From NCBI GenBank assembly GCA_027604005.1, contig JADGJT010000091.1, forward strand, positions 1-52,257: a stretch of 52,257 bases of DNA, given 5' to 3'. The notes under the pieces were generated by a model. It was not told the origin of the DNA. It saw nothing but the letters and a program-made list of their open reading frames with translations, and searched no databases. Made by a program: the position numbers and the translations under genes. Below are positions 1-10,841 of the stretch, one piece after another. The stretch comes from Dinochytrium kinnereticum. Its lineage: Eukaryota; Chytridiomycota; Chytridiomycetes; Chytridiales; Chytridiaceae. The stretch's first letter is position 1; every line of letters starts with the position of its first letter.

Positions 1-250
1 AACAGAGCCTGTTTGGACAGAGACTATCAGCATAGAAGCATCACGAACCCTACCGTCAAGAGCAGCAGGTGAAGAGGCTGCATTTTCCCTGGCATCGGGC
101 CCTGCTTCTTTCTGGACTTCAGGAGGTCCTGTTCCTTGGCATTCCCTCTCACAGTGACAATTTTCTCTTCCTATCGTGACCACTACCTTCTTTCTTGATG
201 GTTTATGTGTAGGTGAGCAGAAAAGTCCACCAATGAAATTATTTTGTCTG
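1..250. other. Left edge, possible partial coding sequence of unresolved strand
   Basis: Two overlapping frames run open to the window edge. On the plus strand an open frame enters from the left and stops at about 154. On the minus strand a frame is open from about 246 down to base 1, but it has no ATG until close to the edge, so it would have to be an internal exon. Neither shows a domain I recognise and I cannot choose between them. The neighbouring sequence to the left would settle whether a gene ends or begins here. Confidence 0.25.
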
Positions 251-646
251 GCCTATAAAGCGACCTGCATTTAATTGAGACCCCCTTATATATGCTCTTA
301 TCTGAATGTATTTTGCTTGAAATGTACTAGTGTTGAGAGGGGAATGGGATCGAGGAAGAACGAAAGCAGTGAAAAGAAAACACAAGAAGGGCAAAAGAAA
401 AGGAAAGAAAAACACAATATAAAGGCCAACCCCTCCCAAATCACCGAGAAAGAAGTCAAGGAATACAGGAGAAAAAAAAAAAAAAAGAAAGGGTGTTGAA
501 GTGACGGTAAATGTACGTTTAATCGCCGCTAATGCGAGAAAAATAAGAGAAAAAAAAAGACAAGAACGGATTTGGAGGGACGGGCTTGATCTTGATTGAT
601 GTGAAATGATGGAGAAGGGTGACATGAATAAAGCTGTATTCACAAT
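251..646. other. Non-coding 3' flank, purine-rich
   Basis: About 400 bases lie downstream of the stop codon of the Reeler-domain gene. The plus strand is rich in A and G, with an A run near 472-490. Open frames here are low in complexity and have no recognisable domain. A TATAAA string at about 253-258 on the plus strand has no plausible gene directly after it. I see no RNA gene. Confidence 0.5.
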
Positions 647-1858
647 TTACTCAGAGTCGTCCTCATCATCTTCGTCAGCTCCCTCAAGCTCGTCGTCAAG
701 GTTAGAGATGGCGTTGGCGCCAACACTGCCATACTCAGATTCAAAGCCAGAGTCTCCACCAGCGGGAGCACCGTAGTCACCACCGGGGACAACAGGGGCA
801 GGGGAGACGGGAGCGGCAGTCGCAGCAGGGGGAGCGCTGTACGCAGGGGGAGCGCTGTACGGAGGGGGAGCACCGTAGGCCATAGTCGAGGCGTACTGCT
901 GGTAGACAGCAGGGGTGCTTCCAACAGGTGCAACGTTGGACTGGACGGGAGGAGAGACAGGGGTGACTACAGGAGTGACGACAGGGGTACCGGTGACCTT
1001 GCGGGTGCACTTGCGGATCTGAACCTGGGTCTTGACAATGTTAGTCGTCATGGTCGTGGTCATGGTGATGGTCTTCATGTTGGTGATGGTGGTCGTGGCG
1101 GTGGTCGTGGCGGTCGTGGCGGGCGGGCATCCTCCGACAGGGGCGACCGAGGAGGCGGCGGTGTACATGGGGGGAGCCATGGGAGTGTAGACACCGTTCT
1201 TCATGCCACCCTTGGGAGGAATGACAACGGCCTTGGGAAGGGCAGCGTAAGAGAAGACACCAGTCTGAGCGCACTTTTGCACAACGACCACGTTGAGGTT
1301 CAGGTTGCCCTTCGCCTTTGGTGAGACTGTGTACTCGAACTTTTGGGCACCGGGGTAATTCTCAGCGCCAATGTTGGTGTGGGTGATGGAGGATTCGGGG
1401 AACTCGGAGCCCACGCAGGCGCTTGCATCGTTCTGGAACTTTGCAGGGATCACAAAGTTACCCATGGGCATGGGTGCTCCAGCTGCTGTGGTGGCCTGGG
1501 AGTCGTCCGTCACGTACATCAGGAAGCCCCTGAAATCCGCGCCCGCCATGGTGAAGGTTATCTTCTCACCAGGGCTGTAGCTCTGGACGGAGGAGGTCAC
1601 GGTGTAAGCACCAGCCGGAAGCGCCGTGCTGGGCTTCATCTTGTTTGTGATCGCACCTGCAGCCTTGCTCACATCACAGAGAGGCTGGAGGGAAGACGGG
1701 CACGAGAATGTTAGAAGACTGAGTGAGGCAAATCAGAGAAAACAGAGGAGAAGGAGGAGGATGCGGAGGAGGTGATAACTTACCGACTTGCCAGGAAGAG
1801 CAAGGACAGAGGAGACGCCGAAAGCGACAAGGGCAGCGATGACAGCAGTGAACTTCAT
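647..1858 (-). CDS. Secreted Reeler-domain protein with Pro-rich tail
   Basis: Two exons, complement(join(647..1684,1784..1858)), encode 370 residues; the intron starts GTAAGT and is phase 0. Exon 1 encodes exactly a 25-residue signal peptide (MKFTAVIAALVAFGVSSVLA, cut expected near ALP). Residues about 26-160 match a Reeler domain: YSPGEKI, then a strand ending in FRGFLMYV, a conserved Cys (SACVGS), the SSITHTN segment and an FEYTVSPKAKG strand. A Thr-rich stretch follows (ATTTATTT), then PVVTPVVTP, then repeated APPPYSAPPAYSAPP units, and an acidic C-terminus ending DDEDDSE. The family is extracellular, so a cell-wall or secreted role is likely; the function is unknown. The ATG was chosen because it opens the signal peptide and lies downstream of a TATA-like box. 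Confidence 0.85.
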
Positions 1859-2091
1859 TGTTGTAGGTCGTTGGGAGAGGGGTGAGGATGTGTTTGGGGA
1901 ATACGTTTGAGCTGTTGCAGCGTCGTTCGTCGTTCGATGTCGTTCGGGTAGAAGGGTTTCGATCCAGCGAAAGCACGGGGAGGAGGATACGGAGGGCAGT
2001 ATCGGCGGAGACGAGGGTTGAGGAGAGACGAGGGGAATCCTGAGTGTCCGTTTGTGGTTGCGTTGAAGGGGAACGGCAGGGCAGAGGGACG

Positions 2092-2099
2092 GTTTAAAT
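2092..2099 (-). promoter_or_regulatory. TATA-like box of the Reeler-domain gene
   Basis: The minus strand reads TATTTAAA about 235 bases before the ATG. A CCAAT pentamer lies at 2136-2140 on the plus strand, about 40 bases further upstream, an arrangement typical of a strong RNA polymerase II promoter. The 5' untranslated region would be about 200 nt. This rests on motif and spacing only. Confidence 0.5.
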
Positions 2100-2315
2100 A
2101 CAGCAACCTTGCGTGCGGCAGAGCAGCCAGGGCAGCCAATCAGACAGAGGCCCAGCGGCGTGTGCGACGGCTGTGCGAGGGCAGGACTCCAAAAACAACA
2201 CTGGCCGCACAGTTCCAGCGGTTGGTGTCCCTTGCGGTAGGCCGTTGGGACCATCGAAAACGGCAGACGTTGCACAATGCTGGGCGGGGGGACGGCGCAC
2301 AGAAAGCAGCCCAAT

Positions 2316-2560
2316 GATTTATTTATTTATTTTAATTTAATTTAATTCTTTCTTTCTTTCTTTCTTTTTTTTCTTTTATTATTTATTATTATTGATTATT
2401 ATTGATTATTATTTATCATGAAAAACAACAACAATAATAATATTATTATGTATTATTGATTATTACATATTCCATATCATCATTGTTAATTATCAATTAT
2501 CAATTATCATTATTCATTATTCACTATTCATTCTTAATTATTATTAAACGGCGTTAAACA
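2316..2560. repeat. AT-rich low-complexity and microsatellite tract
   Basis: A run of ATTT and AATTT units is followed by about five CTTT units, a T run, and then long imperfect ATT/ATTG repeats. It lies between the promoter of the Reeler gene and the 3' end of the GH17 gene. It contains no coding potential and probably represents simple intergenic repeat. Confidence 0.8.
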
Positions 2561-2684
2561 ACTTCTGCTTTATTGTCATTATTATCATCACTGTGTACAT
2601 ACTATTATTATTATTACTGCTTTACCTCTCTGCATGCGCAAATCAATGACATTCCTCACCCACCTCTGGACAGACATCCCTCAC

Positions 2685-4901
2685 TCAACACTTCTGCCCG
2701 TCATGCGCAAGTGCTAGCAGTGCCGTTGACTTGGCAACGCGCGCATCGTCAAGGAGACCCCAGTGCTGCTCAACTCCACCGTGCCATTCAGGCTTCCATC
2801 TGCTCAAAAACGCAGCATCAAGAATACAATAATGTGCAACAAATAATAACAAATCAATCAGCTCAAGTTCATGTCCATCGCCGAGGAAACGCGAAATGAA
2901 CGTTACCTTTCATCGCAAAACTCAAACCAAAAATATCCCACCGATCTCGCCCTTGCCTTGCAGCTCCAATCTGGTGCAAAAGCCAAAACATTAAAACGTT
3001 GCGTTAGTGGTATATTTTTCTTCTTCTTTTTCTTCTCTTCAGTTGCAGAGTGCATTGCTGCCCCCAAGCGGATCGGCAAAGGGGCGCAATAAAACAAGCT
3101 GCCAAGCAAAACAGGGTCGTTCCACCCTTCGGAAAATTGAAAAAGACAAGGTTATTAATAAAACATCTCACCTCTGACAACGATCTCCAGGTTTGAAACA
3201 GAGGGGATGGCTGCACTAAAAAAAGATGAAAAAGGATGCAAATTCAGTCAAGATGAAACCGTAAATGATTTCGCAAACAAATCACGAGGGGATCAATCAC
3301 AACCAAAACGCTCACCCCAGGACATCCCCAGCCGTCGGCCATCCGACCTCGCCAAAGATGACTTGAGGGGTTGGCGCAACACCTTCTCCTTTCGTAGATT
3401 TGGATGGAAGGTCCTGTGGTTGAAATCGTGAGAGTTTGCCTCCGGTGTGGAGCTGGTGAACTCTGCTCTGCATAACCTCATGGAGGATGAACTGGTGTTG
3501 TGAGGCTTCTTGGACCGGAATGTTCTCCTGTTTGTTGATTAGCTAAAGTTGTCTCTTGAGGCCCATCTGAATGGGTTGTTACAGGGGGAGTGCGAAAGAA
3601 ATGGCTCACCCAGTAGGGATATACATTGACCATCACAACATCCACCTCTTCAATCAGAGCATCAGGGTAGTAGTATGATCCAGCAAGGTCAGCCACCGTC
3701 ACAATGATACGGTTTGGGTCCGATAAAGCTGCGAGGAAGGAATGGGAAGGGGGTCATTTATAGGGACCTCTTCCATGCCCTGGCATCATGACTTACATGT
3801 AGAGAAACCGTAGATTTCCAGTATATTCCGGACACGCCTCACCCTAGCAATCGTCTCGTCCAGTGTCTGATCTCCTCGGAATAAAGCCTGGGTAAATGGG
3901 AAGAGGACAGAGTAAGAAGATCACAATTAAAAGCTATGACAGGAGCCCATACCTCACTTCCAACAATGATGGCCTTGACGACCTTGGAGAACTCCTCACG
4001 ATGCTGCGTCATGATTCGCACCAACTCCCTGAGTAATTACCAGAACGACGGAATGAGAATGGACTCAAACCACCGTGAATATAGAGCCATACCTCTCTTC
4101 TCCCCAGATATGCTGCGAGTCCAAGTAGATCTTCAGGTCAGGATCCATCGCATCTCCAGCATTTCCAGTGGGCTCCACGGTATCGTCCTCACCCTGACGC
4201 CTTTTCTGATTGCTAGTCGGACCGGGTGGAAGGGTTGAAGGCGGGTTGTCCGGCGTCCTCTCATCCACCCACATTCCTAACCAGACCTCCAACAGAGCCG
4301 CATCATTTCCACCTCCTGAAAAACAAAAAGAGTATCAGTATCATCACCTCACATTGTTAAGCAAGTTTGAAGGGTTTACCTCCCATCCTCGCGGCACCAA
4401 CCACAACCGCCTCCCCATCCCGACAAAAACTCTTGACCGAAGAAGCATTTAGTTTGACATCTCCGCGTGGGGGTTCAAGCACGTCCAGCAGCCTAAACAT
4501 TTTGACGCGTGGTGCCATGGTGGTTGCGATCGTTTCGAGGTCTCGAGCGATGGCTTCTGGTTCCAAACATTTTGGGACTCTTGGATTTGTTGGTGATGTG
4601 GTTCGGGGACTGTCTGTGCTCGTTGTTGTTTTTTCGGTTCAAGGGGATTGAAAGGGAAGAGGTGTGAGTATCTGGTGTCGCTGTTTTCTGGTAGGTTGAA
4701 AGGGAAGAGGTGACGCTCTTTTCACTGTGTTTTCGTCTGTTGTTGTTTTTTTGATGAGAGATTCAGCTTACAGTTGATTCCCCAGAGTGGCAAGTCGGAC
4801 TCTGATGATGTGTTGTTGGGCCCAGCTGATGCGTTACCAGCGAGGATCAAGAGTAGCGCAAACCCCACCAGCTGTCGACTCGTTCTGTGAAGTGGTGTCA
4901 T
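2685..4901 (-). CDS. Glycoside hydrolase family 17 (beta-1,3-glucanase type), secreted
   Basis: Ten exons: complement(join(2685..2799,2907..2970,3172..3215,3316..3527,3583..3728,3797..3887,3953..4028,4093..4315,4380..4613,4772..4901)), 444 residues. It starts with a signal peptide (LVGFALLLILAGNASA), then the GH17 start LWGINYSPRTT, a helix EAIARDLETIA, LEVWLGMWVDE, the proton-donor motif AIIVGSEALFRGD (Glu221), VDVVMVNVYPYW, the nucleophile motif VIFGEVGWPTAGD (Glu360), YFWFEFCDERWKPEW and HWGLL. Both catalytic glutamates are present. The family cleaves beta-1,3-glucan, so cell-wall remodelling outside the cell is likely. Every junction follows GT-AG and keeps the family alignment; naive reading leaves frameshifts, so the intron between 3528 and 3582 is essential. 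An insert of about 40 residues before the third strand is rich in Pro and acidic residues. Confidence 0.9.
4648..4712. repeat. 17-bp direct repeat in first intron of the GH17 gene
   Basis: The 17-mer TTGAAAGGGAAGAGGTG occurs at 4648-4664 and again at 4696-4712, 48 bases apart. It is non-coding under the gene model. It may be a local duplication; a regulatory role is speculation. Confidence 0.6.
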
Positions 4902-4941
4902 TCAAAAGCGCAAGACCCTGAGCATACCAACCCGCCACCTA

Positions 4942-4949
4942 CTTATATC
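4942..4949 (-). promoter_or_regulatory. TATA-like box of the GH17 gene
   Basis: The minus strand reads GATATAAG about 41 bases before the ATG at 4901. This implies a very short leader and supports that ATG as the start. Confidence 0.5.
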
Positions 4950-5057
4950 GTTCTGTTCGAACAAGCTTTCATGACGGTTCATAAGATCAACCGAGAAAAG
5001 TCTATTTTATTTTATCATTCTTCTGGTTTACACGAACGACAGAGAGGAGCCCCCCGT

Positions 5058-5510
5058 TTACGACATTGAAACACCCGACAACGAAGAAGATGATGCATCC
5101 ACCCTTCTTCCAAACAGGGCTCCAACAAACGACTCTGCAAAATCCCTAACAGTGCTCCTCTTCCGTCTCTCAAGCCCCACACCCCGATCCTCCTCAACCC
5201 CAACCTCCCGCGACTCGGACCTAACAATCCCGCTCAACCCTCTCTTCCCCTCCCTACTCGCATCAACCTCCAAATCATCGTACCAGTCATCGGATGAAGC
5301 AGACTGGGAGCGACGACCAGTGGATGAAAAGTCGGAGAGCTCCACGCCGTTGTAAGGATCTTCGTTGATGGAGGGGGATGCGGTGTGGAGACTTGCGGAA
5401 GGCGATGGTGAGTTTGCTGATGGCGGTGGCGGTGGGGGTCGTGCATTGAGGAAGCTGATTGCAGAGAGACGCAGGTTGCGTGAAGCTGATGAGTGGGTCG
5501 TGTTTGGCAT
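5058..5510 (-). CDS. Small disordered protein of unknown function
   Basis: A single-exon frame of 150 residues. The sequence is low in order: a Pro run after FLNAR, Ser-rich stretches, then acidic WYDDLEVD, and a basic segment ERRKRSTVRDFAESF followed by VGALFGRR. The SerSerSerSer-rich C-terminus ends at the stop. I recognise no domain. It is supported as a real gene by a TATAAA box 46 bases upstream of the ATG and by its compact fit between two minus-strand genes. It could instead be the terminal exon of a longer gene. Confidence 0.5.
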   Translation of the reverse strand: MPNTTHSSASRNLRLSAISFLNARPPPPPPSANSPSPSASLHTASPSINEDPYNGVELSDFSSTGRRSQSASSDDWYDDLEVDASREGKRGLSGIVRSESREVGVEEDRGVGLERRKRSTVRDFAESFVGALFGRRVDASSSSLSGVSMS

Positions 5511-5555
5511 TTGGGTGTTGAGGGGAGGGGGTGGAAGGTGATGCCGAACAACACG

Positions 5556-5561
5556 TTTATA
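5556..5561 (-). promoter_or_regulatory. TATA box before the small disordered protein gene
   Basis: The minus strand carries TATAAA about 46 bases before the ATG at 5510, the same close spacing seen at the GH17 gene. Confidence 0.5.
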
Positions 5562-5938
5562 ACCGCCCTGGTCAGCGGAAGATTGCGGGGAAGGGGTGAG
5601 GTTATCGCGGGGTGAGATGCCACCCGAACTCCAGAGCTGTTTTGGAGGTCATGCTGGCCAAAAGGTCGAAAGAATCAAAATTTGCGTTGACCAAACCACC
5701 AAACTGAAACGCACCATTTTATTGTTATTTCCACCCCTCCGAATAAGTAATAATTACCTTTGTGCCTGATGAAACGACCACCTTCCCAACAAACGAAAAA
5801 GAGAGAAAGAGGAGAGGAAAGAAAGAATAGACGTCCCCCAGGAATCCTCCTGATCCTTTATGTTGCCCTTTCTTTCCGCAAAGTTTCTGTTTTAATGTGT
5901 TGATTTTGTTTGCAATGCTCGCAGCTTTCTTTATTTTC
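5562..5938. other. Intergenic, no gene seen
   Basis: This stretch lies between the TATA box above and the stop codon of the WD40 gene. A minus-strand frame at 5725-6009 overlaps the WD40 3' exon in another frame and has no recognisable domain. I see no RNA gene or repeat. Confidence 0.5.
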
Positions 5939-8121
5939 TCAGTAAACGAATTCTGCAGTCTGATGAGGGTCAACGTCGAACACGTAGAGTCCTTTGAATC
6001 CACCTCCAACCGCTACCATGTGCTCACCGCTCGATATAGCGGACGTGTAGACAGAGTGGGAGAAGCCTTGAGCCATGCCCACAGCCTAGCCATTAAGAAG
6101 AATGTGTTTAACAAGTAAAAGGAAACAAAAGAATGTGCCCTCACCCTTTTTGCACCGGTTGACGAAAACATTTTCAGCTCATTCACTCCACCCGCTGAGC
6201 AGCTCACCCCCCCCGCAAGAATGTATTTATTCCCAGACCCTCGTCCGTGACTGTAAGATGTGGTGTAGAGGAAAGACGAGCGTTTATCTCCATCCATGAC
6301 TGACCAGGAAACCGATTCCATTAGCTGGCCTTTGCCATAGGACCACACCTTGTCAATCAACAGTTTAGATTCTTGAAAGGGGTTTTTTTTAAAAGACACC
6401 GAACCTGAATTTGGTTTTCCTTTGAATAGGAACCTGTGAGGATGCGGTCTCCGGTATCATCCATGTCGATGGCGTCACCGCAGATATGGGGGCCGTAGAT
6501 GGATCGGACTGAATGTCCGACGCGGAGATCCCAGATCTGAAGAATGCTGGTTAGTCTTAATTTTGTCTGACTTTTTTCGGTCACCTGAAGCGTGTTATCC
6601 CATCCACCGCTGATCAGAACATTTTGGTCGACAGGGTGGAATTTTACAGAGAAAACGCGGTTGGAGTGACCCGCCGTAACACCCTCTCGGCTGCAGGTTG
6701 GAAAAAAAAACCATAAGCATCTTTTAGTCGCGGGATTTATATATCTACATCAGGCTAAGGAGAGATGAAAGTTACCCAGTGCTCATGTCGACGATATTCT
6801 GATGGGTGGCTCCATCGTAAACCCTCACAGTCTGATCAGATGAGGCTGTCGCAAATTTCGTGCCCAGTGGGTTGTAAACGACGCAATTGATCTGGTCGGG
6901 CTCAGTGATGGTCGAAAGAAGTTGTCCAGAGGTGTAATGCCAGTGTGCGATGCGGCCATCAGCATCTGGAAGTTGGTTAAAAAAAAAGAAGTAAGCGATG
7001 CGACAACAAAGCAAGGACACGCAAAACTCTCACATGATGCCACCAAAACGTTACGATTCTTATAGGAGCTGCTGTCTGGACGGAAGGAGATGGAAGTGCA
7101 AGGAAGCTGTTGGCCGTCGGTCGGTGTTGGAAGAACGAGGCAGGAGGCAAGCTCGCCCGATCTAGTTGAATAAACCTTTGGGACAATTAGAAGGATTTGT
7201 TTGCATTTCCTGAAGCAAAAGGTAATAAGTTACCTGTATTCTGGAATCACCTAAACCAGCGACGACATAATCTTCGTCCGAGGAAAACTTTGTCGTGTAG
7301 ACTTCCGCCTCCTCTCTAGAGATGAATATTTGATTAGTATAATACTTGAAGGTGAAGAATACCACCTTCGACAGAATTTGTACTTCAGCATCCCAGAGAG
7401 CACAGGTTCTCTCAGCGAGCCTATAGACATGCCGGGTCGTCAGAAACCATCAACGAACTAAAACCTGTAACTCACCAGTCGACCCAAACTTTTTCCTAAA
7501 GCCACCGCCAAAAGTTGAAGCAGAAGACGCCCCATTATTATTCCCAGGCGAATATATTGACGAGTTATCCCCAAATCCCCCAACACTTCCAGTAGACCCC
7601 AACCAAGTAACATTCCTATTCATCCCATTCAATTCACCCCTCCTCTTATTTAATGAAGCCAAAGATCCCCCCAAAGAAGCAATAGACCCATTCACCGATC
7701 CTGCAACAGACCCTCGACTTCCTCCATTATAATTCCTCCTCTGCTGCAATTGCTGGTGTCCACCCAAATCATTCACCGACCCCACCGTCGACGGAGCGCG
7801 GGTCGACGACGCAGTATGGAGGGGCTGGCGTGCCAGATTTCCTGACGAAAGTGAAGCCAGACTCGAGCCAGATGGAAGAGCAGCTGACGCTGCGGCGAGA
7901 GAGCTGTGTGATCGTCGTTCGGCAGCATTGCCCTGATGCGCGGCGAGCGAGGCCAGGGAGGAGGTGGATGCGCTGCCCATGCCCTTCTGAAGGGAGACGC
8001 TGTCGGCTGCGTGGGTCGTTCGCGGGTGTGAAGCCTGCTGCTTTGGGAGCGTTGAGGGCGGCTTTGGGGCCTTGCGGGGGGCTGCAGCGTCAGTTGGTTG
8101 TGGTGAGAGGACCTTGCCCAT
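5939..8121 (-). CDS. WD40-repeat protein with Ser-rich N-terminal region
   Basis: Nine exons: complement(join(5939..6085,6145..6348,6405..6536,6585..6690,6776..6965,7034..7175,7234..7315,7366..7420,7476..8121)), 567 residues. Residues 1-215 are disordered, with repeated SLASL motifs and Gly/Asn-rich runs. The rest forms a beta-propeller: VVAGLGDSRIQVYSTRSG, VASYADGRIAHWHYTSG, FATASSDQTVRVYDG, LISGGWDNTLQIWDLR, RILTGSYSKENQIQVWSYG and, near the end, MVAVGGGFKGLYVFDV. The propeller is probably a protein-interaction scaffold; I cannot name an orthologue. The donor at 6404 is GTTCGG, which is weak, but the frame resumes inside a WD repeat. The frame is open upstream to 8373, so the protein could be up to 84 residues longer. 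Confidence 0.8.
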
Positions 8122-9235
8122 GTCAGTCAGCCTTAAGATTGTCAGTTGGAAATTGTTGATCGATTGCGTGAGATGCTGGAGACGGTGCAGGCGCTGCAGG
8201 CTGCGGGCAACGGTGAACGACGGCCCTTGCAACGCTACGCGTAAGGAGAGGCACCTTGACGTTGGTGCAGCCCTGGAGAGACGAGACGAATGGCATTCTT
8301 TCCCCGCGAGACATTCCTTTATTGACCAGTAAGCATTGAATATGTCAATGCGCGCCATTGCAGGCATCATCAAAAAAATAGGGAATGGAAAAAGAAAGAG
8401 GAGTAATGGGCCAGCGCTTGCAAATGCCTACTAGGACGTCCATTACGCTCCGGTTCTAGCGGCTTGGCCACCGCGTCAAACCCACATCAACTTGACTCGC
8501 AGTAGGCTGGCCCCCAGAGGCGCATCGATTATGGCCACGGCCTACTCTGAGCATAAATCCTGCCGTCACGCACCTGCTCAACCGACGATCTTCCGTTGAT
8601 GGGACGATGATGATCTGGTTTGGGGCACTGGCAACTGGGTCAAATTTTCGGCGGCCCTCAACATTGGTTTCGAATCGAATCTCAGGTGAGCGAGCATCCA
8701 GCGAGTTCACCGCTTCGGCAGCCACTGCAACGAGACGGTACTGAGACGGGACGTCTCTGGATTGAGAAGCTGGGAGGCTGGTGGTTGCCGTTTGGTGTGC
8801 CGTGTCGGGGGTTGATTTCATGGGATTCTGAACGGTTGTGGAGCAGCTGTCTGACGCACCTTCTGTTTTGGTTGTGTTGGGATATCGGCTTGTCCCTGGT
8901 GCATCTATGCGCTCTCAATGGATCTTGTTTCGCGTGTGCTGCATTGGCATTGCTGTGCTGCTTATTAGATGAAGAGTTGGGGCTCAAGGTGATGTAAAGG
9001 TTAAGCGCAAGGAATGTTGTCAGCAACACCATCCAGCCTTTGATGTATCGCGATGCGCTTAGCACATACATGCGCCAGGGCCCTGATGCTGGTTCCAAAG
9101 ATATCTGCTCATGGGACGGAGAAGACCATGATTGATTGGAGCAGTGCAATTTACCTCATCACTCATTCTTTTCCACCGCTTCCTGACCATCTCGCTTCTC
9201 TCCAACAGCTGTGGTATCCATCTCCCAGGAAAAAA
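8122..9235. other. Gap between divergent genes, with an unresolved minus-strand open frame pair
   Basis: The 1.1 kb gap holds a minus-strand frame from about 9149 (or an internal ATG at 9071) to 8682, with one hydrophobic segment (GWMVLLTTFLALNLYITL) that would suit a type II membrane protein. It also holds a second minus-strand frame at 8456-8821 in a different phase, which looks protein-like (SPEIRFETNVEGRRKFDP). The sequence between about 8860 and 8990 has no GT on the minus strand, so an intron does not easily join them. They may be one gene with a frameshift, a decayed gene, or chance. No domain is recognised. Confidence 0.3.
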
Positions 9236-10841
9236 ATGATGCCCGCATCACCAGCTCCCTCGATACCCTCCACCCATGCGCCAGGATCCATGGCAAGCTT
9301 GGACATGGCAACCCCAGTCTCCACCTCCCAGTCTCAACTCGCTCAGAATCAACCAAGGCAGCCAGCCACGATATCAACAGCCTCTTCCTCCATCTCGACC
9401 CCGTCAAGCTTTCAATCGTCTGTATCGCAACCTTCTGGGTATGATCGTGAGCCCAGGACAAGTCTCACGCATCCTATTGGTGTTTCTTGGATGTTTCCTG
9501 ATGAGTTTTTGGCCTTGCGGAACGGCCATGAAGAGGCTGTTGGTGGTGATGCTGTGTCTGTTTCTCAGCAGCAGCTGTCGGCCCCAGTGGATGAAGGTTC
9601 ACCATCTCCTGCCACAAAACCCGTCAAAGATCCCATAGACTGGTTAGATAGGCTAGGCATTGAGAAGCTCCCGATGGGCCGCGCTCCTTCCGCTTCCGGA
9701 TATGTAGGGGGATTCAGGGTTGCAGCGAGTTATCTGGATAAATCTATTCAGCAGCAGCAGCAACAGCAACAGAGGATGAAAGCGGGCCCTGGCGATGCCG
9801 AGACTGGGGAACCTGCCGCTGGCCCTCTTGTAAATGGAAAACCGAAGTTGGTTAAGACGATGTACAAGTCCGCACCGCTGCCGATAACACCCCATGGAAA
9901 CTTTGCCTTGAGTTCTTGCCCTGGAAAGAAGGTTCGGATGGATACTGGACCTGTGAATGGAAGAGGTAAGTGCTTTTTTGAAATATTTGTTAACTTGTGT
10001 CTCGTTTTCATCTTAGTTTCGTTTAACTAATGGTTAGCATATTTTGCATATTTTTGTGGTTTAGCTATGATTAATCGCGATCTGAATTTGGACTTTGGGA
10101 GATTAGCCGCATTGAAGATTAAGCTTGTTGTTTGGTATGACCCATTTGCAGATTATAGCCGATCTCTGATCCATTTATCTTTAGCTGCTTGAACAACGCA
10201 GAGATGAGTTACCTTGGGGCTCCGTGGCCCAAGTATAGCGAGGCAGCTCAGAAACATGGCATGGATATCGTTAGGTGTGTTTTGGCGATGCCCTTTAGTT
10301 TCTTTTATTTTACATGACAAGCGCTTAACGTTATTTTTTATTGTTATACCAAGACTGCCGATTATTGAAGGGAGCTGTCCCGAGTCAATGGAGTCACTAG
10401 AGTCTGTCTTAGCGGAAATTGAGAGTAGGATAGGGAATGGTTTGAACGTACTGTGCCATTGTCGAGGAGGTATAGTTGTTAACCTTACTATCGATAATCT
10501 TTACCCTTATTGTTTACTTTTCTTTACTCTATTCTCATGCTGAGTAATACTTTCAATTCTCATAGGCATTGGGCGTGCTGGCTTGGTCGCTTGCTGCTTC
10601 TTAATCCGGAGAGGATATGTAGTGTCGGCTGAACGGGCCATTCAGTTTATTCGGGTTCGCAGGGTGAGTGACTGTGTTTGGCTTCATCCTTTTCCCCCCT
10701 AACAATGACCTTTGAATAATAAATTTTTTTCAGAGCCCCAAAGCGATCGAAACTCAGGTCCAGGAAGATTTCATTGCGCAGTATTTCCATTGGGTAATAT
10801 CCCGAAGAGCGAGTGGTGAGGCCGTTGGGCCTAGTTTATAG
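9236..10841 (+). CDS. CDKN3/KAP-like dual-specificity phosphatase
   Basis: Six exons: join(9236..9965,10065..10134,10185..10274,10354..10469,10566..10663,10734..10841), 403 residues. The first 220 or so residues are Ser/Gln-rich and disordered, with a short Gln run coded by CAG/CAA. The C-terminal domain starts NFALSSCPGKKV and continues DLGRLAALKIKLVVCC-like strands, LPIIEGSCPES (the region that holds the general acid in KAP), the P-loop VLCHCRGGIGRAG (Cys333, Arg339; HCx5R), and AIETQVQEDFIAQYF. KAP-type enzymes remove the T-loop phosphate of cyclin-dependent kinases; that role here is inference from family. The start at 9236 is one of two adjacent ATGs; an in-frame ATG at 9053 would add 61 residues. 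Confidence 0.8.

Noticed and set aside
1041..1274. His/Asp-rich frame (HDRHDHRHDHHH type) overlapping the Reeler gene
   Set aside because: It is another frame of the Thr-coding repeats in the stalk. The Thr-rich reading is in phase with the signal peptide and Reeler domain.
2573..2899. Plus-strand frame with Tyr run near the GH17 3' end
   Set aside because: It arises from ATT repeats and overlaps, on the opposite strand, the final GH17 exon that encodes the conserved HWGLL motif.
3478..3702. A stop codon and apparent truncation of the GH17 gene after PYWVSHFF
   Set aside because: A 55-nt intron (3528-3582) with a GCTAATC branch point removes the stop and restores the catalytic nucleophile exon.
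7830..8332. Plus-strand Arg/Cys-rich frames over the WD40 N-terminal region
   Set aside because: They are reverse shadows of the Ser/Gly-coding region and show no domain or splice logic.
8620..8997. Plus-strand frame of 125 residues with Trp/Leu-rich content
   Set aside because: No domain, odd composition, and it lies antisense to a similarly open frame; long open frames are common in this GC-balanced gap.
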